Program-made: the position numbers and the translations under genes | Shown: positions 36,401 to 45,469 of the stretch, in pieces | Layout of the letters: each line of letters starts with the position of its first letter | Position numbering within the stretch: position 1 is the stretch's first letter | Notes under the pieces: model-generated | Told to the model about the DNA's origin: nothing | Seen by the model: the letters and a program-made list of their open reading frames with translations, nothing else | Databases searched by the model: none | NCBI RefSeq assembly: GCF_020382885.2 | Contig: NC_058496.1 | Coordinates: 3,898,501-3,962,500 of the forward strand | Reading direction: 5' to 3' | Origin: Scatophagus argus | Taxonomy: Eukaryota > Chordata > Actinopteri > Scatophagidae | Length of the DNA stretch: 64,000 bases

Positions 36401-39201
36401 TCCTTTATGTCAGGCGAAGGAGCAGTAGACCCAAACGACCCGAACAGAGAGAGCGCTCTGAGCCAGCTGGCCAAGACGGAGATCTCCCTCACCCTCACCA
36501 GCAAGTTTGAGCTCCTGGAAGGAGATGACAAAGACTTAAAGACTCTCATGACAAAGTAAGTCTATTGTTGGGGGTTGCTGAGACGAGGCCTGCTGTCAAG
36601 CTTGTCAGTCCAGTCTTTGATGTGTATTTGAGACTATTACAACTGGACCACACTCACTCAGAAGTACTCAGTATAGAGGTTAGGATTCTCGTGTGACGCA
36701 CTGGACTTAGCCCTTCTTGACACAGTGTGCGGCTCTTTGTGGCTATCACTCAGCAGTGTGTCTTTATTGTCTTTCCTGCTCCTCTATCATTTCCTGTCCT
36801 AAAAGGAAGTGGTTTGGTGGTCAGGGTTATCTTTCCTATAAACACGTATCCATCTGGGTAGTGGAGACCATATTGGAGGAGAGTTGGTCTCTTCCTTATT
36901 TGACATATGCAATTTTAAAGTAATCTAATAAATTTGAATGTAGAATATCTTTGTTTGTATGTGCATCTGTCATTTAAATTTGGTTCTAATTGCATAATGA
37001 GTTCAGGCCATTGAAGAAAGATGTTGGAGACCAGCTGCAGGAACGCAGCGTGGAACATGCATATGCTGCACTATTGGGTCCAAACCTACAGAAAAAAACG
37101 AATCCGATATTCTTCTGCCCACAAAATTTAATTGCAATCTGTAAAGTGGCTTTTGAGCTAACTGGACGTTACCTCAAAAGTTAAATGTTTGGATGTTAAT
37201 TACTCTGTTCCCAGAGTGTGTTTGGGAAACATTTGAAGTACTGAAAAGTTTTTATATTTTGTGTGTGTGTGTGTGTCAGGACAAAAAAGCTTATAGTGGA
37301 TGTGATTCGGATTCAGCCTGGAGAGAACTTGCCTGAAATTCTCGAGAGGCCAGCTAATGCCCTACAGGTGAGACTCTATTTAGTCCTCTGTATGTTCCCT
37401 TACCCACATACTCGACAGCCATTCTTATCGGGCAAATATAGGAAATTTTTCAGAGTTCTAATAGTTTTTTGCCCTTCTTATGTGCTCCTGAAGGAGTCAG
37501 AGCACACTACGATTGTAGAGCGCCGGGCGGTCCAGGATGCTCAGACACCAGAGGGACTGAAGAGCAGCCCAGCAGTACTTGAGGACAGCCAGCTGCCTCT
37601 CGAGCAGAAGAAGAGGAAGATCCTGAGGAACCTCCGTAACCTGGAACAGGCTGGCCTCGTCAGTGTTAGTAACAAATACCAGGACATCATCAATGACATA
37701 TCAAAGGTGCATAAAGCAGCTGTCATTCACACCAAAACGCATTCTAATTTGTGGTTTGTTAGTTCAGCTTCTGAATTTGTTTGTAAACCTGTAATCGACA
37801 GGACATTCGCTACCAAAGACGCTACAGACAGAGGAGGAAGGCTGAGCTCGTGAAGCTCCAGCAGACGCTGACGGCACTCAACTCGAAAACTGCCTTCTAC
37901 CAGGACCAGATGAACTATTATGATACCTACATCAAGACCTGCCTGGATAACCTCAACCGGAAGTGAGTTGTACCTTTACTTCCTTTACTCTGTGTGGACA
38001 ACAAGTTTTTCAAAAACATTTCCCCTCATTGTGTGAATATTGTGATCTGGCTTTCTGTTATTTTTGTTTGTGAGGAAGGTTTGATGGCTGGATGATTATT
38101 ACTGTTTTGTGTGTTCAGGAATTCACGCAGATCCATAAAAATGGACAGCAAAGGAGACGAAAAGGGCAGTAAGAAGTGGAAGCCTCAGTCTCTGAAGTAC
38201 ACTGCAGCAAGGCTGCACGAGAAGGGAGTCATCCTGGAGATAGAAGGTCTTCAGACAAACCAGTGAGTCAGACAGCTAGCAAAACTGTCTCTGTATCACC
38301 TGTCTGATGTTTGATTTTTACAAACACATACACCACCTTGTATTGTTAGGCTGTGACATGCAGAGAAATTTTGATTTCAGTAGTCGGACCACATGCTACG
38401 AAATGGTTATGATGATGTGATATGCTGAGTTGTCACTTTCATCTCGTGCTATTGTCTCTATCTTCATTCAGGTTCAAAAATGTCATGTTTGACATTTCAC
38501 CCACTGAGGAAGTTGGGGATTTTGAGGTGAAGGCCAAGTTTATGGGAGTTGAGATGGAAAAAGTCCAGCTTCATTTCCAGGTAAACATTTCCCAAATGCG
38601 TCAGAATGTCACAAAGTCAAAGCAGCTCACTAGCCCCCACTTAACCTTGATGACAGGTGGTTACATTTCCTGCTCCACTTGTAGTACTATTAGCAGGAAA
38701 TATCATGGGCACAAAGCAAAGATGTTTCCAGTGGAAACATGTTGTAATGAATTCTATGTATGTGTGAAGTATGAATTTAATTTTCAATTCAATTCAGTTT
38801 ATTTATATAGTGCCAATTCACAAAAAAAAGTTATCTCATGTCACTTTCCAATTAGAACAATATTCCATATACAGTACATAATGTATGAATAATGTCTGTA
38901 CAGAATAGACCATTAAGCTGTCGTCGAAACGTCTACTGAAAACAGTAACGCGATAATACGATAATTTCATTTAATGATTTAATGGGGCGGTCGGGGTTCA
39001 TTTCTCATGTTGTATGTAAACCTTGCACGCCTTATCTGTACGGGTTGTGTGTTCCTCACTGGCATCTGCTCTTCATCGCGTGTCTAGGACCTCCTCCAGC
39101 TGCAGTACGAAGGGGTGGCCGTCATGAAGATGTTCGACAAAGCCAAAGTGAATGTAAACCTGCTCATTTTCCTTCTGAACAAGAAGTTCTATGGAAAATA
39201 A
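9467..39201 (+). CDS. iqgap2: IQGAP2, complete, 38 exons, 1,659 aa
   Basis: IQGAP proteins are cytoplasmic scaffolds that bind actin, calmodulin/myosin light chains and GTP-bound Cdc42/Rac1. I delimited 38 exons with GT/AG borders; their sum, 4,980 nt, is an exact open frame of 1,659 residues plus stop. Domains by residue: calponin homology about 30-160, five coiled-coil IQGAP repeats about 213-677, WW about 685-715, four IQ motifs about 755-857, GAP-related domain about 975-1385, RasGAP C-terminal region about 1415-1659. The N terminus (MYHEDTATLQKPRYG) and the neighbours (sv2c, nested f2rl2, f2r) identify IQGAP2 rather than IQGAP1 or IQGAP3. The start ATG at 9467 lies in a short first exon (to 9512), as in family members. 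The protein is 84 residues longer than the 1,575 I recall for human IQGAP2; see findings. Exon coordinates are given in the block entries below. Confidence 0.97.
9513..11926 (+). other. iqgap2: iqgap2 intron 1
   Basis: About 2.4 kb with no exon-like open frame. It contains short T runs and no repeat I could classify. First introns often hold enhancers, but nothing specific is visible here. Confidence 0.7.
12027..17436 (+). other. iqgap2: iqgap2 intron 2 (longest intron)
   Basis: About 5.4 kb without an exon. It holds a short (CA)n run near 13170-13195, another near 14050, a 16-base A run near 15024-15039 and an (ATTA)n tract at about 16923-16940. No gene or classified transposon was recognised. 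Confidence 0.7.
21535..21562. repeat. Perfect 13-bp inverted repeat with 2-base spacer
   Basis: The arms 21535-21547 (cttgtaatgagaa) and 21550-21562 are exact reverse complements separated by two T bases. It lies in iqgap2 intron 6, about 180 bp after exon 6. It could be a DNA cruciform or the remains of a foldback element. No gene function is implied. Confidence 0.9.
21805..21846. repeat. 14-bp inverted repeat with 14-base loop
   Basis: The arms 21805-21818 (acatcatggagaca) and 21833-21846 are exact reverse complements. The site lies in iqgap2 intron 6, some 240 bp after the other hairpin and about 200 bp before exon 7. Confidence 0.85.
25894..29140 (+). other. iqgap2: iqgap2 intron 15, host of nested f2rl2
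   Basis: This 3.2-kb intron contains the complete two-exon f2rl2 gene on the opposite strand. Outside that gene, 28000-29140 shows no further exon on either strand. The upstream flank of f2rl2 (27997 to about 28300) would be its promoter. Confidence 0.9.
26524..27996 (-). CDS. f2rl2: Proteinase-activated receptor 3-like GPCR (F2RL2), 373 aa
   Basis: Two coding exons on the minus strand: 27996-27933 (start ATG, signal peptide MAVFVPGLLICLMAA) and 27581-26524 (stop TGA), joined in phase for 373 residues; human PAR3 has 374. The extracellular tail contains GAIPK/TFKGR. Cleavage after Lys38 would expose a TFKG tethered ligand, matching the PAR3 form K38/T39 and TFRG. Seven hydrophobic segments follow, with SGNNWTFG before the conserved Cys of helix 3 and the PAR-family CHDV in extracellular loop 2. 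Odd features: the DRY position reads VKRY, and the helix 7 motif reads DPFLC instead of DPxxY. The C-terminal tail is short. PAR3 often acts as a cofactor for other PARs. The nested position in iqgap2 matches mammals. A GTG-started shorter frame at 27450 is only part of exon 2. Confidence 0.94.
29740..30189 (+). other. iqgap2: iqgap2 exon 18: WW domain (exon 30047-30189)
   Basis: Exon 30047-30189 encodes a WW domain, with W near the start (VWVKHCIKD), an aromatic run YNYYYN and TWEEPEGF at the end. The second canonical Trp is the one in TWEEP. In IQGAPs this segment binds ERK-type kinases. The adjacent exon 29740-29907 is the last helical repeat. Confidence 0.88.
30287..31239 (+). other. iqgap2: iqgap2 exons 19-22: four IQ motifs
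   Basis: Exons 30287-30457, 30776-30859, 30999-31070, 31170-31239 (residues 726-857). IQ-like cores are LQAKVRGYLVRR, ASWKGYKQRKMYKDR, IQSMVKMWKAKRKY and IQAFLKANKARDDY, one per exon. They bind calmodulin or myosin light chains. The first motif is near-canonical here, whereas I recall it as degenerate in human IQGAP2. Confidence 0.92.
31425..36555 (+). other. iqgap2: iqgap2 exons 23-32: linker and GAP-related domain
   Basis: Exons 31425-31633, 31811-31954, 32080-32243, 32377-32601, 33364-33504, 34367-34451, 34617-34849, 35608-35740, 36223-36325, 36414-36555. The RasGAP-like fold shows FNRGARG, LLYYRYMNPAIVAPD and QRRNLGSVAKMLQHAA. IQGAPs bind Cdc42/Rac1-GTP with this domain but lack GAP activity. 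Exon 31 uses an unusual donor (g/gtctgc) before an 88-base intron, yet the phase and protein match are right. Confidence 0.93.
37261..37276 (+). repeat. (GT)8 microsatellite abutting the exon 33 splice acceptor
   Basis: Eight GT units end immediately before the CAG acceptor at 37277-37279, in place of a normal pyrimidine tract. A better-looking acceptor-like ccag at 37211-37214 lies upstream but would bring in a stop codon, so it is probably a decoy. Confidence 0.9.
37280..39201 (+). other. iqgap2: iqgap2 exons 33-38: RasGAP C-terminal region and stop
   Basis: Exons 37280-37367, 37494-37706, 37802-37962, 38119-38262, 38472-38580, 39088-39201. They encode residues 1384-1659, ending NLLIFLLNKKFYGK. 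In IQGAPs this region contacts beta-catenin, E-cadherin and CLIP-170 and stabilises Cdc42 binding. The acceptor of exon 33 follows directly on a (GT)8 tract. Confidence 0.93.
38790..38885. repeat. Teleost dispersed repeat fragment in iqgap2 intron 37
   Basis: The phrase ttcagtttatttatatagtg followed by ccaattcacaaaaaaaagtt and a 'tctcatgtcactttccaa' tail is typical of a very common fish repeat 3' end. I recognise it from general knowledge and did not search. The boundaries are approximate. Confidence 0.55.
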
Positions 39202-39665
39202 GCAGATGAGTACAGAACAAGTGGGAGAAAACAACAGGATGGAGGGATGGGAGGTGGAGGGCGGAAGGTGCCTTCTGGCAGTCCCGAGTCAGAAAACATG
39301 AGATGGTGCAGGACAGTGTTTTGTTTCATCTGATTATAATTTGATGGATCACACCAAAATGAGCTTATTTGTCCCACTAAATGTATTTGTTTGTTGTTTG
39401 TTTGTTTTTCTCCTCACGTGGTGATTGTAAATGTAATGTATTTTTAAGAAATAAATTGTAATGCTGTTCTGTTTTGTATGTAAAGGATGCTAGAAAACAC
39501 TGTTATTGTTGCCGTTGAACGTTGAACCAACTTTAACGGGGAAAGCAGTAAGGCCTGCTGTCTTGTTAGTTCAGAAGAGGAGCTGTGGAGCAACTTTCCG
39601 GCCGGCCTGCACGACCAGTGCCTTTTAATGAAAGTGTTTGAGGAGACGTTTTAATTAATAAAACA
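39202..39665 (+). terminator. iqgap2: iqgap2 3' UTR and poly(A) signals
   Basis: AATAAA occurs at 39450-39455 and at 39657-39662, the latter followed by an A-rich run. The transcript therefore probably ends by about 39.7 kb, only about 0.4 kb before the f2r start codon. The stretch 39895-39917 between the two genes is a GGA-rich simple repeat. Confidence 0.6.
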
Positions 39666-40066
39666 TTAAAAAAAAATACAAAAGCTACAACTGATGTATT
39701 TTTAATATGTATTGTCAGTATATAAATGATTTCTAATGTCTGAACAATTTGCAGAATAAATTACACGTCTACAGTTTCTCGCCTGTCTGCCGTTCTGCAA
39801 CATATGTTTAGCAATCTTTATCTGAAGAGAGGGAAAATATTTTGGACTGCAGATTAAGATCACATATTTGTCTGTACTGGGGGAAGTGGAGGAGCTGGAG
39901 GAGGAGGAGGAGGAGGTGTGGTGCAGGGAGGCGGAGTGTCCACACTGTGACTCTGTTAACATGTTTGATGCTTGGCAGAAAAACACTTGAGTGACTTCGG
40001 ACAAACAGCACACTGACACACGCTGGCGTGCAGGTGTAGAACATCTGGAGGGTCTACAGTGAAGCC

Positions 40067-42655
40067 ATGGCTCGCCTCCCCGTTGTGTTGTTGCTCTTGT
40101 TTTCTCTTGGCTGCTCAGCACTCACCTCCCAGAATGGTAAGCACAAGCTTTGTGTCAGACTCGTAGTTAATAACGGATGGTTTTGTGTATTTTCATATGA
40201 CTGTAGTTTGTACAGGCTTGCACTTTGTGCTGGGTTTTGCAAATGTAATGTAGGATAACCTTCACTATATTTGTATCACCCCTTAGATTAAAAATAAACG
40301 TTTCATCTCCGGTTTAAACGAGTGTGTTGCCTGAGTGCCACTGAAGCCCACATGGTGTTTTTGATGGGATTATTGGAAATGCCGTTCATGCAGGAATGAC
40401 ACCGAGTTCACTTTCCTGACATGTCTGGACAAACAGGCGGGAGACACTGAAGAATGTACCCGCAACAGGAAGTTTAAACCATAATCCATCCATTTTCTAT
40501 ACCGCTTATCCGTCAGGGTGGCGGGGGAGCTGGAGCCTCTCCCAGCTGACTGCGGGCGAGAGGCGGGGTGCACCCTGGACTGGTCGCCAGTTTAAACCAT
40601 AATTTATTATAGAAATATGTGTGAATAATTTGAAAGTCTGGATGGTGACATGCAGCACGTCATGGACAGCAGTGGAAAATAATCCAAGAATCACTCAAGT
40701 AGCCTGAAGTACAAGAGAGATTTTAGATTTTACAAGTTTTAAGATGGGCTATAAAACATGGTTAGTTTGTGTTACAAAGTATATTCGTTGTGGGAATAAA
40801 CAGCAAAAAATTGTCCAAATCAACTGGTGTCAGAGACAACATTTAAATGCTGCTTACATGTAATAATCCAATAATGTAATAATGAACTCAGTCTCAGTAG
40901 GTTGAGCATTTTACAAGGAGTACTTAAATTTACTCAAAGTGAGTTTGGTTGATAATACTTTATTAATTATATATATTTATATACTTAATTAATATTTTTG
41001 AATGCAGGACATTAACTCATAATGGAGTATTTTTGCATTGTTATGTTTTCTTACTGAGCTAAGCTTTGCTTAATGTAAAATAAAAATAAAATACCTCAAT
41101 GTGACTGTATTGACCATATTATGTGAAATGTGTGCAGTTCTGCATCAAAAATGAAAATATTGTTTTAAAGAGAGAGGTTGCCAAAATTTCAAAATAAATA
41201 AACATATAAATAAAAATACAACCAACAGCTCAGTTTTTCACTTTCTGGATTTATCTAAAAGTGAACTGAAGTCAACAGTCCTTGACCCTTAAAAAGGGAG
41301 GATAACCGTATGCTGTACATTCCTTAAAATAAAACTGTATCAGCATTTCAGTCGGTTTACATGGGAAACGTTTGAAAACCACTGATGTGTTCACCTCCGT
41401 TTCTCTGTGTCGTCTTCTCTTCAAAGGCTCAGCACTCCTCCCGCGGACTTTCTCAGGCCACTTTGTAATGGTCACAGATGAGCCTGTAGACTACATTGAC
41501 CTGTCTGCATTGGACAGTTTGAAGGACAACGAGGGGTCCGCCTCAGGGTCGGAGCAGGAGCCGGTGAAAAGACATGGCGTCCACGGCCCACACCACCATC
41601 CCCAGAAGCACTATTTTGTTTCAGAGGAGGCTAAAGGTTTTCTCCAGGGTCGTCTGGCTACAAGCTTTGTCCCTACTGTTTACGCCCTCGTCTTCGCCAT
41701 CAGCGTGCCTCTCAACCTTGTTGCCATGCTGATGTTTGTGTATCACATCCGTCCCAGAAAACCAGCGGTGATCTACATGCTGAACCTGGCCTGTTCCGAC
41801 CTGCTGTTCGGCCTGCTTCTTCCCTTCAAGATTGCCTACCATTATCATGGCAACAACTGGGTCTACGGCCCCTTCATGTGCAGAGTTGTCACAGCAGCTT
41901 TCTACTGCAACATGTATTGCTCCGTCCTGCTCATTACGTGCATCAGCATAGACCGTTTCCTGGCTGTGGTCTACCCCATGAACTCCCTGACGTGGCGCAG
42001 TACTCAGACGGCCTCAGCCGTGTGTGTTGCCATGTGGCTGTTAGCCCTCGGAGGAGTATCCCCCCTCCTCGTCTCTGGGCAAACCATCTATTTGTCAGAC
42101 TTGGGCATCACCACCTGCCATGACGTGCAGGATATGGAAAACCTACAGACTTACTATCTGTACTTCTTCCCCATCTATGCCGCTATCTTCTTCTTCGTCC
42201 CTCTTGTCTGCACTGTTGTCTGTTATGTGCGCATTATTCAGGCCCTGGCAGCAGCCAATGTGGAGAACCGCTCCAGGAAGACTCGAGCCGTGGTGATGGC
42301 CGTGATGGTCCTGGTGGTGTTTGTGGTCTGCTTCACCCCCACCAACATCATCCTCATGGTTCACTATGTGCAGCTGTCCCACAAGTCCAGTGACACTTCC
42401 TACAAGGCCTACCTGCTCTCTATGTGTGTAGGCAGCCTCAGTTGCTGTCTGGATCCAGTCCTTTATTACTTTGGCTCCTCTCAGTGCCAGAAGCAGGTGG
42501 CAGTGCTGCTCAGATGCAGACGGCCGACACGGACGGAGAGCAGCTCAGAAACGCAAAGTACGAGAACCAGCAGGAGGACAGACAGCAGCAAGTCAAGCAA
42601 GATGGAAAGCGTCCAAGTCAGCCTGGGGAGCCATTACAGCAGGCTGGTGGCTTAA
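40067..42655 (+). CDS. f2r: Proteinase-activated receptor 1 (thrombin receptor), 432 aa
   Basis: Two coding exons, 40067-40136 and 41427-42655, joined after the first base of a Gly codon, give 432 residues (human PAR1 is 425). Exon 1 encodes the signal peptide (MARLPVVLLLLFSLGCSA). Thrombin would cleave LLPR/TFSGHF between Arg30 and Thr31. An acidic, tyrosine-containing stretch (DEPVDYIDLSALD) follows and resembles the hirudin-like exosite site of PAR1. Seven helices follow, with CISIDRFLAVVYP as the DRY region, ITTCHDV in loop 2 and CCLDPVLYYF as the NPxxY region. The tail is Ser/Thr-rich with SSQCQ near the membrane and ends SHYSRLVA. PAR1 couples thrombin to G12/13, Gq and Gi signalling. 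Position after iqgap2 fits f2r. The exon 2 frame is open 5' of 41427, but that is intron. Confidence 0.95.
40137..41426 (+). other. f2r: f2r intron 1
   Basis: A 1.3-kb AT-rich intron separating the signal-peptide exon from the receptor exon, the standard PAR gene layout. It contains the short retroposon at 40471-40603 and nothing else recognised. Confidence 0.9.
40471..40603. mobile_element. Short retroposon fragment with 15-bp target-site duplication
   Basis: The direct repeats agtttaaaccataat at 40471-40485 and 40589-40603 are identical. They flank a 103-base insert starting ccatccattttctataccgc and containing a gctggagcctctcccagctg core. That core is a familiar teleost interspersed repeat. 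A 15-bp duplication fits LINE-type target-primed insertion. Clean ends suggest a fairly young insertion. Confidence 0.8.
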
Positions 42656-43182
42656 CTACATGAACAGGAAGAGCCCAAGAGACTCTTTAAAGTTACACAA
42701 ACAGTCCAGTTCCTGGTAGTGCTGGATTTATTTGCACTTAATTGTTATTGCACATATCATTGTTTACATAAATAAAACAGCTTTTGTTATTTTGTAATCA
42801 TGAATTATATCCACCAGTGTGACAGTGTGTGATATCTGTCAGTATAGAAGAACACTGTCTGCTTTTTGGTGTTCAGATTTTTTGTTTTCTATTGTTTTCA
42901 ATGAATAATAATAAAGTTTTAATCTGAAAAACATTACATGTGATGTAGTAACTGAATTATTATAAGACAAAATGTGTCAAATCATATGTAAATCATGTCA
43001 TATGTAAATATGTAAAATCACTTGATGCACTGGCACTCATGAAGCCAAAATCATGTGTGTGTAAATAGTTAAATTTCATGCTTAATCACAGGTAGTTCAA
43101 TCAAAACAAAACTACTACTACAATATATACATTTGCTTAATAAAACCTGGTGTATCTCCTCTTTTTTTTTTCTTTTTGCTGC
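42656..43182. other. Convergent 3' ends of f2r and the first lipocalin
   Basis: f2r has AATAAA at 42771-42776 and a second near 42908. The lipocalin on the other strand stops at 43183. The two transcripts converge and their 3' UTRs may overlap. No other feature is seen. Confidence 0.6.
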
Positions 43183-44469
43183 TCACTCTGTACTCTCTCT
43201 GTCATCAGGGCACAGCTCTGAAACACAGGGAAAACAAAAAAGAAGATAAACTGTGAGAGAAGAACAAATATTCTCTGGTCATCATCATAATATTGGCTCC
43301 ATTTCCTGTCCATATGTGTTTATCCTTCATGAAATTACTAAAAATGAAGTTTTGTGTGATAATATTTCAATGTTGCATGTCATAACACAATATCGCCACC
43401 TGGTGGACACTCGTGTACCTCACAGTGTCCAGCAAAGGCCCAGACTCTCCACCTTCCAGGCCACTGAGGAGCTACTGACCTGTTTTACCGTCGAAGCTGT
43501 GGAAGTCCTCCGGAAAGTTCAGACACCCAACTTGTTTCTTGAAGATTTCAACATCTTTGGGATCTATTTTTCCTGTCCTTGCTGAGAAAAGAGAAATTTT
43601 AATGAAAGTCACTACATTGAAACTCTGACTCATCCGAATAAAAAAAAAATAAAACAAAAGAATAAAGCAAGGAGAAAAACTTACTGAACTGAAGGATGTA
43701 TCTACCAGTGACGTCCCCATTTCGAAAGGTGTCTGTCCACAGCAGACAGTCGGAACAAGTCTGCAGGATGTGGCCTTTGTGATCCGACAGATTTTCTTTA
43801 AGAGCAGACAGAGTGAATATTACGTTGTTGTGGATCACGATTTGAAAATGATGCTAAAGACACAAACTGGCTCCTTTCCTCTCATGTGCTAATCCCCACA
43901 TAACGTCTGTAAAGTTCACTTACTGCGAAATGTGGTGGCGAGTCCAGAGACTGTTGCATTTACTTCCCCCGAAATACAGCGATTACTGTGAAACAAGAAC
44001 GTGTTGTGACAATTTTGTTTGTATAAGGTAAGAACTTAAAAATAATTCTGTGCAACATATATAATTAAACTTACAAGCAGTGATCTCCCCAACGTAATGC
44101 CACAATCTGACTGTCAGAAGTGGGAGTCAAGTCGATCCAGGAGCTTTTCAGGGACTCCAGTGCCTTGTGGTACGACATGGGGTCGCCAGCTCCCATCACA
44201 TACACCCATTTTCCAAAAACCTTCACATCACGAGATTCTTGTAAGTACATCAAAAGAATCTGAGTGGGCTTACTGATAATTTGATAACTAATTTCTTGTT
44301 CTTCATTTGAAATCAAATCAACCATAAGACAGCAATCATAAGCACAACTTACCGTTTTGGGGTCCTCTGGCATAAAAGGCTTCACCAGGTCCTTACAGTC
44401 AGGTGCAGTTGCAGCACTGAAGGAAGTGAGAGCCAGCAGAAACGCTACAACAGGCAGAGCCATGATCAT
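43183..44469 (-). CDS. Secreted lipocalin, paralogue A (187 aa, 6 exons)
   Basis: Minus-strand exons: 44469-44353, 44220-44075, 43985-43924, 43795-43685, 43581-43489, 43217-43183; 564 nt give 187 residues. A signal peptide (ALPVVAFLLALTSFSAA) is followed by DCKDLVKP and the lipocalin GxW motif (VFGKWVYVMGAG). Conserved cysteines lie in TCSDCLLW, GCLNFPED and ELCPDD, and sequons are NAT and NLS. Intron phases equal those of paralogues B and C. Lipocalins bind small hydrophobic ligands in plasma. The pattern resembles the fish alpha-1-acid-glycoprotein-like group, which includes tributyltin-binding and saxitoxin/tetrodotoxin-binding proteins (family inference). The acceptor of exon 2 has a poor pyrimidine tract. 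Exon 4 is shorter than in B and C, and I chose its acceptor to keep phase. The second ATG, at 44463, has the better Kozak context. Confidence 0.82.
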
Positions 44470-45469
44470 TACAGAGGGGCGAGGATGAGATGGAACGAGA
44501 AGAGACAGCAGCACTGCAGAAGATTTTCCTGAGGCTGCAACAGAAAACGTCCCTCTGGGGTTTCCAACAAAAAAAGGTGTTGTGCAAGTGCTCAAATGGG
44601 GGGAGGAGAGGGTTTCTACATGCTCAGATGCACCAATGAAGGTTTTTTTTGATGACTCTGCAGAGCCATGCAGATTTCTTTTGCTCAGCTTTGAATGGGC
44701 AGTTCAACAATAGTACTGTCCCTGAATGAACTCAGCGCTCCCGGACAAGCCGTGGCACTTTGCCTGAGACATTTACAAAAGGGCCTGAAACAGATTTTCT
44801 CCAGCTGAACGGAGGTTGTTTCCCTGTGGGTCTGTGTGGACTCCTTGTTGTAACAGTCCAAATGTCCGACATCTTCTTTCACCCCCTTCTACTGCGACGT
44901 TACCCAGCAACAGCCTTTGTCAAAGTTTCTGGGAACGGCGGAATAATCGAGAAGAGCTGTAGTAGTTTGGATGAGGCGTATAATTTTGACATATTGGTCA
45001 GCAGAACGTCTGGCATCTTCTTTTGTATTTGAACAAGGAGAGAGAACCGTCGGAGCTCAAGAGCCAAACACTTTTCTGAATTAGAGCAGAAATAAATGAC
45101 TGGAACACAGTGCAGAGGGAGACTGAAAGCTGTTTTATTCATCTCACACAACCAGTTCACACACTCGGCAGATTACTAAACTGATTTAAAGGAAGCACTG
45201 AAGTGATATTTTTCCTGTCATTACTCTACCTGCCAGACTATGCTATGGCCTATTCACATGTCACTTTTCCTAAACTAAATCATGCAAGGTGGAACAGCTT
45301 CACGTGCAGAGACACACAGGACTGACTGCCAAAACATCGTACCCACAGAACATTATTATATCAGTGCACATGCAGATCACATTACAACACTATTTAGTTC
45401 ATGTTAAACTGTGATGTGTTTGGGTGTGTGGGGGCTCTTCACAGGACTATGACAACTGTGTGTTCTGCT
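44470..45469. other. Spacer between lipocalins A and B
   Basis: It should hold the promoter of lipocalin A and the 3' UTR of lipocalin B, which has a minus-strand AATAAA at 45139-45134. Open frames here have no family features. Confidence 0.55.

Noticed and set aside
9467..39201. Assignment to IQGAP1 or IQGAP3
   Set aside because: Several segments resemble IQGAP1, but the N terminus and flanking genes (sv2c, nested f2rl2, f2r) fit IQGAP2.
41372..41426. In-frame ATG extension upstream of f2r exon 2
   Set aside because: It is intron: the acceptor at 41421-41426 joins in phase to the signal-peptide exon at 40067-40136.
43800..43860. Longer open frame upstream of lipocalin A exon 4
   Set aside because: Starting the exon at the upstream ag near 43851 would break phase with exon 3; the inner acceptor at 43796 keeps the phase used by paralogues B and C.
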